DNA of 6,013 bases from CAYSSM01 sp964433905 (GTDB lineage Bacteria > Patescibacteriota > UBA1384 > UBA12157 > JAENIV01), in NCBI GenBank assembly GCA_964433905.1, contig CAYSSM010000030.1, positions 1-6,013 on the forward strand, written 5' to 3'. This document shows positions 1 to 5,363 of the stretch, in pieces (the first letter of the stretch is position 1; every line of letters begins with the position of its first letter). Made by a program: the position numbers and the translations under genes. Under the pieces are notes generated by a model. It did not search any database and had not been told where the DNA came from. It saw nothing but the letters and a program-made list of their open reading frames with translations.

Positions 1-413
1 TGAAGTTAACGAACATTTATGTTTTTAGAGTAAAACCCGATCAGGAATTAAGCGAAGCGACCTTAGAATTTTGCCAAGCAAAGAAAATTCGTTCGGCAGT
101 TATTATTTCAATTATTGGGTCGGCTAAAAATGTTGAATTGGGTTTTCTAAAAAAACTGCCGGGAAAATTTATCAAGAAAAAATTCTTAGGTCCTTTGGAA
201 ATTGTTCAAGGCTCCGGTACTATTGCGGTAAAGGATAATCAAACGATTTTACATGCGCATATTCAAATTTCCAGTGAAAAAAAATCCATTGGCGGCCATT
301 TGGTTAGCGCAAAAATATTTTCCACTGCTGAAGTGGTAATAGGAGAAGTAGATCAAGCTATCAAGAGAGTTAATGACAAATATACCGGTCTCAATGAGCT
401 CAAGATCGAGTAA
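1..413 (+). CDS. PPC/DUF296-domain protein (5' end one base outside window)
   Basis: The reading frame is open from base 3 to the TAA at 411-413. The window begins with TG followed in frame by AAG, so the start is most likely an ATG whose A lies just outside, giving a protein of 137 residues, the usual size of a stand-alone prokaryotic PPC (DUF296) protein. Numbered that way, the fold's hallmarks are visible: YVFRVKPDQEL at 7-17, the hydrophobic strand SAVIISIIGSAKNVEL at 32-47, LEIVQGSGTIA at 66-76, the His strand ILHAHIQIS at 83-91, GGHL at 98-101 and TAEVVI at 109-114. H85, H87 and H100 are candidate metal ligands by analogy with bacterial PPC proteins. Plant relatives fuse this domain to AT-hook DNA-binding motifs; none is visible here, and the function of the bacterial stand-alone form is not established. 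The gene converges on tRNA-Pro with only 9 nt between. An internal TTG at 138 is not the start, because conserved domain sequence lies upstream of it. Confidence 0.85.
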   Translation, partial: KLTNIYVFRVKPDQELSEATLEFCQAKKIRSAVIISIIGSAKNVELGFLKKLPGKFIKKKFLGPLEIVQGSGTIAVKDNQTILHAHIQISSEKKSIGGHLVSAKIFSTAEVVIGEVDQAIKRVNDKYTGLNELKIE

Positions 414-422
414 ATTTTTGCT

Positions 423-499
423 TGGTCGGGGTGCGCGGATTCGAACCGCGGACCTCATCGTCCCGAACGATGCGCGCTACCAGGCTGCGCTACACCCCG
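423..499 (-). tRNA. tRNA-Pro, anticodon CGG
   Basis: The minus strand folds into a full cloverleaf of 77 nt including an encoded CCA (plus positions 423-425). The acceptor stem CGGGGTG pairs with CACCCCG, followed by discriminator A. The D arm reads GCGC-AGCCTGGTA-GCGC. The anticodon stem CATCG/CGATG closes the loop TTCGGGA, with anticodon CGG at plus 465-463. The T arm is CGCGG-TTCGAAT-CCGCG. It reads the proline codon CCG. The body is very close in style to bacterial proK-type tRNAs. It converges on the PPC gene. A promoter candidate sits immediately upstream on the minus strand. Confidence 0.97.
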
Positions 500-558
500 A
501 ACCATCTTTATAATTTGTTTTAGCAAATTTCCGCAAGATGGTGTCTAACCATCTTTAT
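500..558. repeat. Three copies of ACCATCTT in direct and inverted orientation
   Basis: The 12-mer AACCATCTTTAT occurs at 500-511 and again at 547-558, and the inverse AAGATGGT lies at 535-542. The inverse copy pairs perfectly with the right copy (8-bp stem, loop GTCTA at 543-547) and can alternatively pair with the left copy around a nested AATTTG/CAAATT hairpin (512-517 with 524-529). The repeat overlaps the tRNA-Pro -10 region and touches its -35 box. It could be a regulatory element or a weak terminator on the plus strand (the stem is followed by TATTGTGATTT), or simply a small duplication scar. No mobile element is associated with it. Confidence 0.5.
507..536 (-). promoter_or_regulatory. 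Promoter for tRNA-Pro
   Basis: On the minus strand, TTGCGG (plus 536-531) is followed after 18 bp by TATAAA (plus 512-507). The expected start point, about 7 nt beyond the -10 box, falls at or within a few bases of the mature tRNA 5' end at 499. This is a reasonable sigma70-type match placed where expected, but it is inferred from sequence only and the region is AT-rich. Confidence 0.45.
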
Positions 559-611
559 TGTGATTTATCAAAATCTTAATAAATCTATTTTATTATATCT
601 TATAAAAGTGG

Positions 612-617
612 TAAAAT
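612..617 (+). promoter_or_regulatory. Possible -10 box for tRNA-Arg
   Basis: TAAAAT lies 8 nt upstream of the first base of tRNA-Arg, so transcription would start essentially at the mature 5' end. No convincing -35 box is seen at 16-18 bp, and the surrounding 559-625 is extremely AT-rich, so a chance match is quite possible. Confidence 0.3.
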
Positions 618-625
618 CTATATAT

Positions 626-698
626 GCCCTCGTAGCTCAATGGATAGAGCAAGCCCGTCCTAAGGGAGAGGTTAGCCGTTCGAGTCGGCTCGAGGGCA
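626..698 (+). tRNA. tRNA-Arg, anticodon CCT
   Basis: A 73-nt cloverleaf. The acceptor GCCCTCG pairs with CGAGGGC, with discriminator A at 698. The D arm is GCTC-AATGGATA-GAGC. The T arm is AGCCG-TTCGAGT-CGGCT, and the variable loop is 5 nt. The anticodon loop GTCCTAA (657-663) carries CCT at 659-661, reading the arginine codon AGG. No CCA is encoded (A is followed by CTT), unlike the other two tRNAs here, so a CCA-adding enzyme is needed. The anticodon stem is odd: 652-656 AGCCC against 664-668 GGGAG gives three G-C pairs next to the loop but A27-G43 and G28-A42 purine mismatches at the outer end. Acceptor, D and T arms are perfect, so the gene call is safe. Confidence 0.93.
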
Positions 699-699
699 C

Positions 700-728
700 T
701 TTTCAATTAACTGATATTGTGATATAGT
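700..728 (+). promoter_or_regulatory. Possible promoter of the ABC exporter operon
   Basis: TTTTCA (700-705) and TATAGT (723-728) are separated by 17 bp. The predicted start point is near 735, only about 2 nt before the ATG at 737, which would make the mRNA leaderless or nearly so. This agrees with the absence of a Shine-Dalgarno sequence upstream of that ATG. The -10 box is enclosed in the inverted repeat GTGA-N5-TCAC (719-731), a possible operator. Confidence 0.4.
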
Positions 729-736
729 CACTATCT

Positions 737-1684
737 ATGATCGAAAAAGTCATTGAAATAAAAAATTTAACTAAAAAATATGGTAAGTTAATTGCCGTTA
801 ACGACATATCTTTTGATGTTCAAAAAGGAGAGGTTTTTGGTCTTTTAGGCGAAAACGGTGCTGGTAAGACTACAACCATGGAAATGATTGAAAGCTTGCG
901 TAAGCCGTCTTCGGGCAGCATTAAAGTTTTAGGCGACGATGTTAGTAAAAACTCCGAAAAAGTTAAAGAAAAAATTGGCGTTCAGCTGCAGTCATCGGCT
1001 TATTACGATTATCTAAAACTTAGAGAAATATTAGAACTTTTTGGTGGTTTTTATGAAAAAAACGCCGATCCAGATAAATTATTTAGAATGGTTGATCTTG
1101 AAGATAAAACCAATGCTTACATAAAAAATCTTTCTGGTGGTCAAAAACAACGTTTTTCGATAATTGCCTCTTTGATTAACGATCCTGAAGTTATTTTTTT
1201 GGATGAACCAACTACCGGTCTGGATCCCATCGCCCGTCGTAATACTTGGGAAATAATTTCAGAAATTAAAAAACAAGGCAAAACAATTATTATGACAACT
1301 CATTATATGGAAGAAGCGGAGTTTCTCTGTGATCGAGTGGCAATAATGGAAAAGGGCAAAATTATTGCTTTAGATAAACCTCACAAATTGATCGAAAGAA
1401 CTGAAAATCCTTACAAAATCACTTTCATTTTACAAAAAGACAATCAAAACTTTTTAAATAAATTAATAAATGCTTGCGGCGCTAAAAATTGCTTATTAAA
1501 AAAATTGCCGGGTAAAGATGCCCATTATGAAATCAACATCAAACAGCAAGAAGTTTTAAACAAAGCTCTTCTTTTGGTTGAAGCCGAAAAGCCCGAAAGC
1601 TTGCAAGTGGGTCAGGCAACGCTGGAAGATTTATTTATCGAACTGACCGGCAAAACAATCACTGATGAAGAAAACGGAGACTAA
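737..1684 (+). CDS. ABC-2-type exporter ATP-binding subunit
   Basis: A 315-residue ATPase of the CcmA/DrrA-type family (COG1131) that powers the membrane subunit encoded next. All nucleotide-binding motifs are intact: Walker A GENGAGKTT at 38-46, Q-loop glutamine at about Q85, signature LSGGQKQR at 132-139, Walker B VIFLDEP at 152-158, D-loop GLD at 161-163 and H-loop His189. Residues after about 215 form the C-terminal extension typical of drug, antibiotic or lipid-linked exporters in this family, ending in TLEDLFIELTGK. The ATG at 737 is supported by the start of the NBD (IEIKNLTKKYG at 6-16) directly after it. No Shine-Dalgarno is seen, consistent with a near-leaderless mRNA. The TAA ends 2 nt before the permease ATG, so the two are translated together. 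Substrate cannot be told from sequence. Confidence 0.95.
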   Translation: MIEKVIEIKNLTKKYGKLIAVNDISFDVQKGEVFGLLGENGAGKTTTMEMIESLRKPSSGSIKVLGDDVSKNSEKVKEKIGVQLQSSAYYDYLKLREILELFGGFYEKNADPDKLFRMVDLEDKTNAYIKNLSGGQKQRFSIIASLINDPEVIFLDEPTTGLDPIARRNTWEIISEIKKQGKTIIMTTHYMEEAEFLCDRVAIMEKGKIIALDKPHKLIERTENPYKITFILQKDNQNFLNKLINACGAKNCLLKKLPGKDAHYEINIKQQEVLNKALLLVEAEKPESLQVGQATLEDLFIELTGKTITDEENGD

Positions 1685-1686
1685 AT

Positions 1687-2782
1687 ATGTTAAAGCTATT
1701 TTTTACTAATTTAAAAATGATGGTTAGGGGACGCCAAGCGCTTTTTTGGAGCTTATTTTTTCCATTAATGTTCACAATCATTTTTGGTTTTTTCTTTGGC
1801 GGGGATAATAAAAGCTTGGGAGCAATTGTTTTAATCAACAAATCCGATAGCCAAATATCTCAAAGTTTAGAAAAAGCTTTAGACGATTCAGGTTTATTTA
1901 AAGTTCAAAAAGAAACAGATTTAAGTCTGGCCAAAGATCTGCTTAAAAAGAGTAAAGTATCAGCTATTGTCGAAGTGCCGGAGGGTTTTGNNNNNNNNNN
2001 TTGGTAATCTTCAACTTAATGAGCTAACTAAAATCAACTTAATCAATGATCCGGCTAACACTCAAATCAATTTAGCCATTTCCGGTTTTTTAGAGGCCTA
2101 TCTTACGCAGGTGAATTACCAAGCTCAAGGCGCCAAACCAATTTTTTCATTAAATGTTGAGTCTACATCCGACAAAAACTTAACTTATTTTGATTTTGTT
2201 TTACTCGGCATTATCGGTATGGCGTTGATGAACGGTTCTGTTCAAGGAATTGCCATTACCATGGCTCGTTACCGCGAAGATAAAATCTTAAAAAGAATTA
2301 CCACCACTCCGCTTAAACCGTGGAAATTTGTCTTAGCTGAAGTACTTTCCCGTTTAATTCTAAATGTTTTACAAATTTCACTCATTTTAGCAATCGGGGT
2401 TTGGGGTTTTCATGCCCATATAGTCGGTAGCATCTTCTTGATTTATCTATTCGCTCTATTGGGCGGGTTGCTCTTTTTATCTATCGGTTTTGCCGTTGCG
2501 TCAGCGGCAAAAACTACCGATGCAGCTCAGGGAATGGCAGTGGCAATTACTATTCCAATGATGTTTTTAGCTGGCGTTTTCTTTCCAATTGATCAATTAC
2601 CTAAATGGCTATATTCGATTGTTCAATATCTACCATTAGCGCCGCTCCTGAGAATGATCAGGCAAATTGGCATTGAAAATATCTCACCGTTTATTAATCC
2701 AGTAAATATTATTATCGTTGTCGTTTGGATTATAATCACTCTTTTTGTTTCCGTTATGAGATTTCGCCTGTCTGACGAGTAA
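1687..2782 (+). CDS. ABC-2-type exporter permease, interrupted by assembly gap
   Basis: This is the membrane subunit partner of the preceding ATPase (ABC-2 permease family, COG0842). An SD GGAGA at 1676-1680, 6 nt before the ATG, sits inside the ATPase gene end. The N-terminal helix is at residues 18-38, followed by an extracytoplasmic domain with VPEGF at 1975-1989. After the gap come DPAN, four or five further helices (roughly 2190-2260, 2330-2405, 2420-2510, 2525-2600, 2695-2760), the cytosolic loop REDKILKRITTTPLKPWKF, and the FLAGVFFPIDQLP motif before the last helix. Ten Ns at 1991-2000 shift the frame: read literally, the first half stops at TAA after the gap and the second half is one frame over. 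Both halves clearly belong to one protein. The flanks share TTG (1988-1990 and 2001-2003); merging them gives an in-frame 360-residue protein of normal family length. The break is therefore an assembly artefact, not a pseudogene. Confidence 0.92.
1991..2000. other. Assembly gap (10 Ns)
   Basis: A run of ten unresolved bases joins two contigs inside the permease gene. Reading frame requires the true distance to be a multiple of three, which ten is not, so the length is a placeholder. Confidence 0.99.
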
Positions 2783-2806
2783 AATCGAAAATAGGTTTTG
2801 CAAGTA

Positions 2807-2835
2807 TTGTTAATCAAGCAAGATGCGAGTATAAT
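2807..2835 (+). promoter_or_regulatory. Sigma70-type promoter of the AI-2E/methyltransferase operon
   Basis: TTGTTA at 2807-2812 and a perfect TATAAT at 2830-2835 are separated by exactly 17 bp. The start point would be near 2842, giving a leader of about 13 nt that just includes the GAGG Shine-Dalgarno. This is the strongest promoter match in the window and marks a transcription unit separate from the ABC exporter, although no terminator hairpin is visible between the exporter stop at 2782 and this promoter. Confidence 0.8.
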
Positions 2836-2846
2836 TTAATTGAATT

Positions 2847-2850
2847 GAGG
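2847..2850 (+). promoter_or_regulatory. Ribosome binding site GAGG for the AI-2E family gene
   Basis: GAGG lies 4 nt before the ATG at 2855 and fixes that codon as the start. Confidence 0.7.
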
Positions 2851-2854
2851 ATAT

Positions 2855-3865
2855 ATGGAAAATAAAGTCAAGTTTGAAATCTCAAACTCTACAATCATAA
2901 AGATAATTTTGGCTATTTTCGCAGTTTGGCTAATATACGCCGTTCGCGAAGTGGTAGTCTTATTTTTTATTGTTCTGGTAATCGTGGCTGCCCTAGGGCC
3001 GTTGGTTGAAAGGATGGCAAAATATATTCCCCGAGCTCTTGCAGTGATAATCTTAGGTATATTATTTTTAGGTTTACTGACAGCCATCGGTTTTTTAATG
3101 ATCCCGCCTATAGTTGAACAGTTAAAACAGTTGGCGGTTAATCTTCCGATCATTTTAGACAGATTAGGGCCGATATATCAACACCTGCAAAATTCTATTT
3201 CTAATTACCAAGAAAGCTTATTTAACGCTTCTTCGCAGATAGGCCGATTTTCTTCGGGTGTCTATTCAACTACGGTTGGCTTTTTCTCCGCTATCGTTGC
3301 CTTCTTTACGATTATAGTCCTATCTTTTTACATGTTGCTTGAAGGTAATATGATCAAGGCTTTAATTCATCAGTTTATTCCCGAAGAACATAAAGCAAAT
3401 TCCTTCAATATCGCCGAAAAAATTAATCAAAAAATGGGAAGTTGGTTAAGGGGACAGGCAACTTTAATGGTCATTATTGGTACTTTAGACGGTATTGCTT
3501 TGGCGATATTGGGCGTTCCATACGCGTTAACACTGGCTGTTTGGGGCGGTTTAACCGAAGTCATTCCTTATGTCGGGCCGTGGTTAGGCCTTATTCCGGC
3601 CTTTATTATTGCTTTTACGGTCTCACCGCTTACAGGCTTATTGGTTTTAATTGTTTATGTTGTCATCCAACAAGCAGAAGCCCAATTTTTGGTGCCGAAG
3701 ATTATGGGGAGGGCTGTTGGCCTTTCGCCGGTCATTATTATTTTGTCATTACTTATTGGTGCTAAATTAATGGGAATTTTGGGAGTTGTAATTGCCGTGC
3801 CGATTGCGGCAGCGATTTCAGTTTTAATTCAAGAATGGCCGGAAATTAAAAAATTACGATCTTAA
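2855..3865 (+). CDS. AI-2E/PerM family transporter (former UPF0118)
   Basis: A 336-residue integral membrane protein of the AI-2E family (PF01594), the usual family length. Helices are visible at about 14-31, 34-50 and 62-84. A non-membrane amphipathic stretch follows at about 87-138, then a helix at 141-162 and a cluster of helices from 203 to the end. Family motifs include GSWLRGQ at 195-201, IPYVGPWLGLIPA at 237-249, QFLVPKIMGR at 277-286, LSP at 290-292, and GAKLMGILGVVIAVPIAA at 302-319. Members have been linked to autoinducer-2 export (TqsA) or to Na+/H+ exchange, but most, including those in organisms without LuxS, have no proven substrate, and nothing here indicates AI-2 synthesis. 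It has its own promoter and RBS, and its TAA is one base before the methyltransferase ATG, indicating a two-gene operon. Confidence 0.92.
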   Translation: MENKVKFEISNSTIIKIILAIFAVWLIYAVREVVVLFFIVLVIVAALGPLVERMAKYIPRALAVIILGILFLGLLTAIGFLMIPPIVEQLKQLAVNLPIILDRLGPIYQHLQNSISNYQESLFNASSQIGRFSSGVYSTTVGFFSAIVAFFTIIVLSFYMLLEGNMIKALIHQFIPEEHKANSFNIAEKINQKMGSWLRGQATLMVIIGTLDGIALAILGVPYALTLAVWGGLTEVIPYVGPWLGLIPAFIIAFTVSPLTGLLVLIVYVVIQQAEAQFLVPKIMGRAVGLSPVIIILSLLIGAKLMGILGVVIAVPIAAAISVLIQEWPEIKKLRS

Positions 3866-3866
3866 A

Positions 3867-4598
3867 ATGTTGCATCCGTCTGTAAAAAAACTATTTTTCG
3901 AACAAGCGGATTATTATTTAAGGAGCGATCAATCGGCGGGAATTTCACCGATCATCTTTCTTTTTTTAAATTGGGCCACAAAGCATAAATTTAAGCGCAG
4001 AATTGATATTTGTGAATTTGGCGGCGGCGGGGGATTGATTTTGAGTAACATTGCCAAAAAATATCCTGAGAAAATTAATCTTACTAACATCGAAATCGTT
4101 AATGATTACGGCCTTCGCCAGGCTTCAAAGAAAATAAAATTTATTCATGGTTCAATTTTGGATTCAAAATTGCCCGATAAATCTTTTGATGCCATAATCA
4201 TTCGAGATGTCCTCCATCACTTAATCGGCAGTAATTACAAAGAAACTATTAGCAACCAGAAATTAGCTCTCAAAGAATTAAAGCGTTTGCTTCGGCCTAA
4301 CGGGGCAATTTTTATTGAAGAATTAGTCAATCAATCACAAATTGCCGGTCGTATTATTTACGAATTGTCAAAAATAAATTCAAAAATAGGTCTAAAATCA
4401 AAATATTTTCAAATAAGCCCGCATACGATTATTGCCTTACTTTCTTCTCAAAAATTGACAAAAATTTGCACAAGTGTTTTTGACGGAAAAAATATTATCT
4501 ATAAAAAATTTCAAGCATGGCCGAATAAATTACGATTTAAAATTATTCATTTAGGGGCTCTTAGCGGCAAGCAGTTTTTTGTCATTAAAAAAAGTTAG
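3867..4598 (+). CDS. Class I SAM-dependent methyltransferase
   Basis: A 243-residue protein with a Rossmann-type methyltransferase domain. The SAM-binding glycine loop (motif I) is CEFGGGGG at 49-56. The acidic residue ending strand 2 is E76 in NIEIVND. The D99-containing segment GSILDSKLPDKSFD lies before motif IV, FDAIIIRDVLHHL at 107-119, and LKRLLRPNGAIFIEE follows as the strand-5 region. This arrangement matches the methyltransferase 11/25 type that acts on small molecules or lipids, but the substrate cannot be assigned. The C-terminal half (about 155-243) is Lys/Ile-rich and unrecognised. The ATG lies one base after the upstream TAA and has no Shine-Dalgarno, so translation is probably coupled to the AI-2E family gene. 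An alternative role in RNA or protein methylation is not excluded. Confidence 0.85.
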   Translation: MLHPSVKKLFFEQADYYLRSDQSAGISPIIFLFLNWATKHKFKRRIDICEFGGGGGLILSNIAKKYPEKINLTNIEIVNDYGLRQASKKIKFIHGSILDSKLPDKSFDAIIIRDVLHHLIGSNYKETISNQKLALKELKRLLRPNGAIFIEELVNQSQIAGRIIYELSKINSKIGLKSKYFQISPHTIIALLSSQKLTKICTSVFDGKNIIYKKFQAWPNKLRFKIIHLGALSGKQFFVIKKS

Positions 4599-4602
4599 AA
4601 TG

Positions 4603-4611
4603 TGTTATAAT
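4603..4611 (+). promoter_or_regulatory. Extended -10 promoter of the cupredoxin operon
   Basis: TGTTATAAT (4603-4611) has a perfect TATAAT preceded by the extended-10 TG dinucleotide. A TTGTCA (4579-4584) lies 21 bp upstream, too far for a standard -35, but an extended -10 can act without one. The start point would be about 4618, giving a leader of about 74 nt before the cupredoxin ATG. It lies directly after the methyltransferase stop. Confidence 0.6.
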
Positions 4612-4630
4612 GCAGGTGCTTTATGATTCA

Positions 4631-4681
4631 ATGACATTTGTTAAATTACGACTTGGTCGAGGCCGCAAAAAAATAAATTAG
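4631..4681 (+). CDS. Possible 16-codon leader peptide
   Basis: ATG at 4631 opens a 16-residue basic peptide, MTFVKLRLGRGRKKIN, ending in TAG at 4679-4681. The last base of the stop is the first base of the cupredoxin Shine-Dalgarno GAGGG. Its start overlaps the TGA of an even shorter ORF (ATG ATT CAA TGA, 4623-4634) that does have AGGTG 4 nt upstream. The order promoter, mini-ORF, ATGA overlap, mini-ORF, RBS resembles a translational-coupling leader, but ORFs this short arise often by chance. The peptide also loosely resembles the N-terminus of ribosomal protein bS16, so it could be a gene remnant. Confidence 0.25.
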   Translation: MTFVKLRLGRGRKKIN

Positions 4682-4685
4682 AGGG
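4681..4685 (+). promoter_or_regulatory. Ribosome binding site GAGGG for cupredoxin gene
   Basis: GAGGG ends 6 nt before the ATG at 4692 and supports that codon as the start. Confidence 0.75.
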
Positions 4686-4691
4686 TTTAAA

Positions 4692-5069
4692 ATGAAAAAT
4701 ATTTGGATAATTCTGGCCGTTATTGTTGTAATAGGTTTATTAGCCTGGATATATGTTAAAGGTTACGGAAAAGGCGGCAATCAAACTTCCAGTCCGACGC
4801 CCACTGCCCAAGAAACAGTCAACGGAAACTCCATAAAAATTAGCAATTTGACTTTCAGTCCAGTTGTTTTAGAAGTTACAAAAGGTACCAAAGTAATTTG
4901 GACGAATGATGATCCTACTGATCATACTGTAACCGCTGACAATGGTGAATTTAGTTCATCGATTTTGGCCAAAGGTAAGACTTTTGAGTTTACTTTTAAT
5001 GATATCGGAGAATTTTCTTACCATTGTTCTATTCATACCACAATGAAAGCAAAGATTATTGTAAAATGA
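4692..5069 (+). CDS. Membrane-anchored cupredoxin (plastocyanin/amicyanin-like)
   Basis: A 125-residue blue-copper protein. Residues 4-22 form an N-terminal hydrophobic helix without a lipobox, so it is probably an uncleaved anchor holding the domain outside the membrane. A flexible Gly/Ser/Thr/Pro linker spans 24-46. The beta-barrel domain (47-125) shows SNLTFSPVVLEVTKGTKVIWTN at 51-72 and a complete type-1 copper site: His78 in TDHTV, then Cys112, His115 and Met118 in the spacing C-x2-H-x2-M, as in plastocyanin and amicyanin. It should bind one copper and carry single electrons or buffer copper. It has its own extended -10 promoter and SD. Its TGA overlaps the ATG of the following small membrane protein, so the two are translated together. 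Redox partner is unknown. Confidence 0.93.
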   Translation: MKNIWIILAVIVVIGLLAWIYVKGYGKGGNQTSSPTPTAQETVNGNSIKISNLTFSPVVLEVTKGTKVIWTNDDPTDHTVTADNGEFSSSILAKGKTFEFTFNDIGEFSYHCSIHTTMKAKIIVK

Positions 5070-5278
5070 TATTGCCAATTTTTAAAATTTGGATTTTTCC
5101 TATCCATGTCTGGTTGGGAATGCTGTTAGCTATTCTAGTTCTTTTGCAAATGGCGGTTGGAAAACAAATAATCAAATTAGATCATAAACTTTGGCATCAA
5201 AGGATTATTCCAATAGCGATTTTAATAGTGCTATTTTTCCACGCATGGTATGGGATTGAGATCTATTGGTCGAGATAA
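5066..5278 (+). CDS. Small two-helix His-containing membrane protein, coupled to cupredoxin
   Basis: This 70-residue protein is not firmly recognised. The ATG at 5066 overlaps the cupredoxin stop (ATGA), which favours it over an in-frame upstream GTG or other start inside the copper domain. Two hydrophobic helices at about 13-31 and 47-66 are joined by a short basic loop, GKQIIKLDHKLWHQR (32-46), predicted cytosolic by the positive-inside rule. Histidines are H14 at the outer end of helix 1, H59 near the outer end of helix 2, and H40 and H44 in the loop. In an antiparallel hairpin, H14 and H59 come to the same side of the membrane. The pattern (His, Gly-rich helix, loop, FFHAWYG) recalls fragments of b-type cytochrome or ferric-reductase-like membrane domains, so haem or copper binding is possible. 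This is inference; a plain membrane anchor or copper-handling peptide is an alternative. Confidence 0.75.
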   Translation: MILPIFKIWIFPIHVWLGMLLAILVLLQMAVGKQIIKLDHKLWHQRIIPIAILIVLFFHAWYGIEIYWSR

Positions 5279-5285
5279 AATTTAA

Positions 5286-5360
5286 TGGTGGACGATATTG
5301 GGATCGAACCAATGGCCTCCTCTACGTCAAAGAGGCGCTCTACCACTGAGCTAATCGTCC
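5286..5360 (-). tRNA. tRNA-Val, anticodon GAC
   Basis: The minus strand gives a 75-nt cloverleaf including encoded CCA (plus 5286-5288). The acceptor GGACGAT pairs with ATCGTCC, with discriminator A. The D arm is GCTC-AGTGGTA-GAGC with a short loop. The anticodon stem CCTCT/AGAGG encloses the loop TTGACGT, with anticodon GAC at plus 5328-5326. The T arm TTGG/CCAA carries the loop TTCGATC region. It reads valine codons GTC and GTT. It begins 3 nt after the stop of the kinase fragment on the same strand, so it may be co-transcribed with it; no independent promoter with a good -35 is seen. It converges on the small membrane protein gene with 7 nt between. Confidence 0.95.
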
Positions 5361-5363
5361 GTA

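Noticed and set aside
138..413. PPC gene starting at an internal TTG
   Set aside because: The frame stays open to the window edge and upstream residues match the start of the PPC domain.
249..458. Open frame on the minus strand
   Set aside because: It is antisense to the conserved PPC gene and runs into tRNA-Pro; its peptide resembles no protein family.
1967..2782. Second half of the permease as an independent gene with its own start
   Set aside because: The start would be created by an out-of-frame ATG before the Ns; the content is plainly the continuation of the upstream permease.
2836..3153. Minus-strand frame of 105 codons
   Set aside because: It is a shadow of the AI-2E family gene, rich in Ile/Thr/Lys as expected from the complement, with no motif.
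3442..3765. Alternative plus frame inside the AI-2E family gene
   Set aside because: Cys/Tyr/Arg-rich composition and full overlap with a well-supported gene mark it as spurious.
4649..4673. Hairpin CGAC-TTG-GTCG followed by an A-run as a terminator
   Set aside because: The stem is only 4 bp and the tail is A rather than T on the coding strand; in the other direction the T-run precedes the stem.
5024..5065. Earlier start for the small membrane protein, inside the cupredoxin gene
   Set aside because: It would add a polar stretch encoded by the copper-site codons in another frame; the ATGA overlap at 5066 is the usual arrangement.
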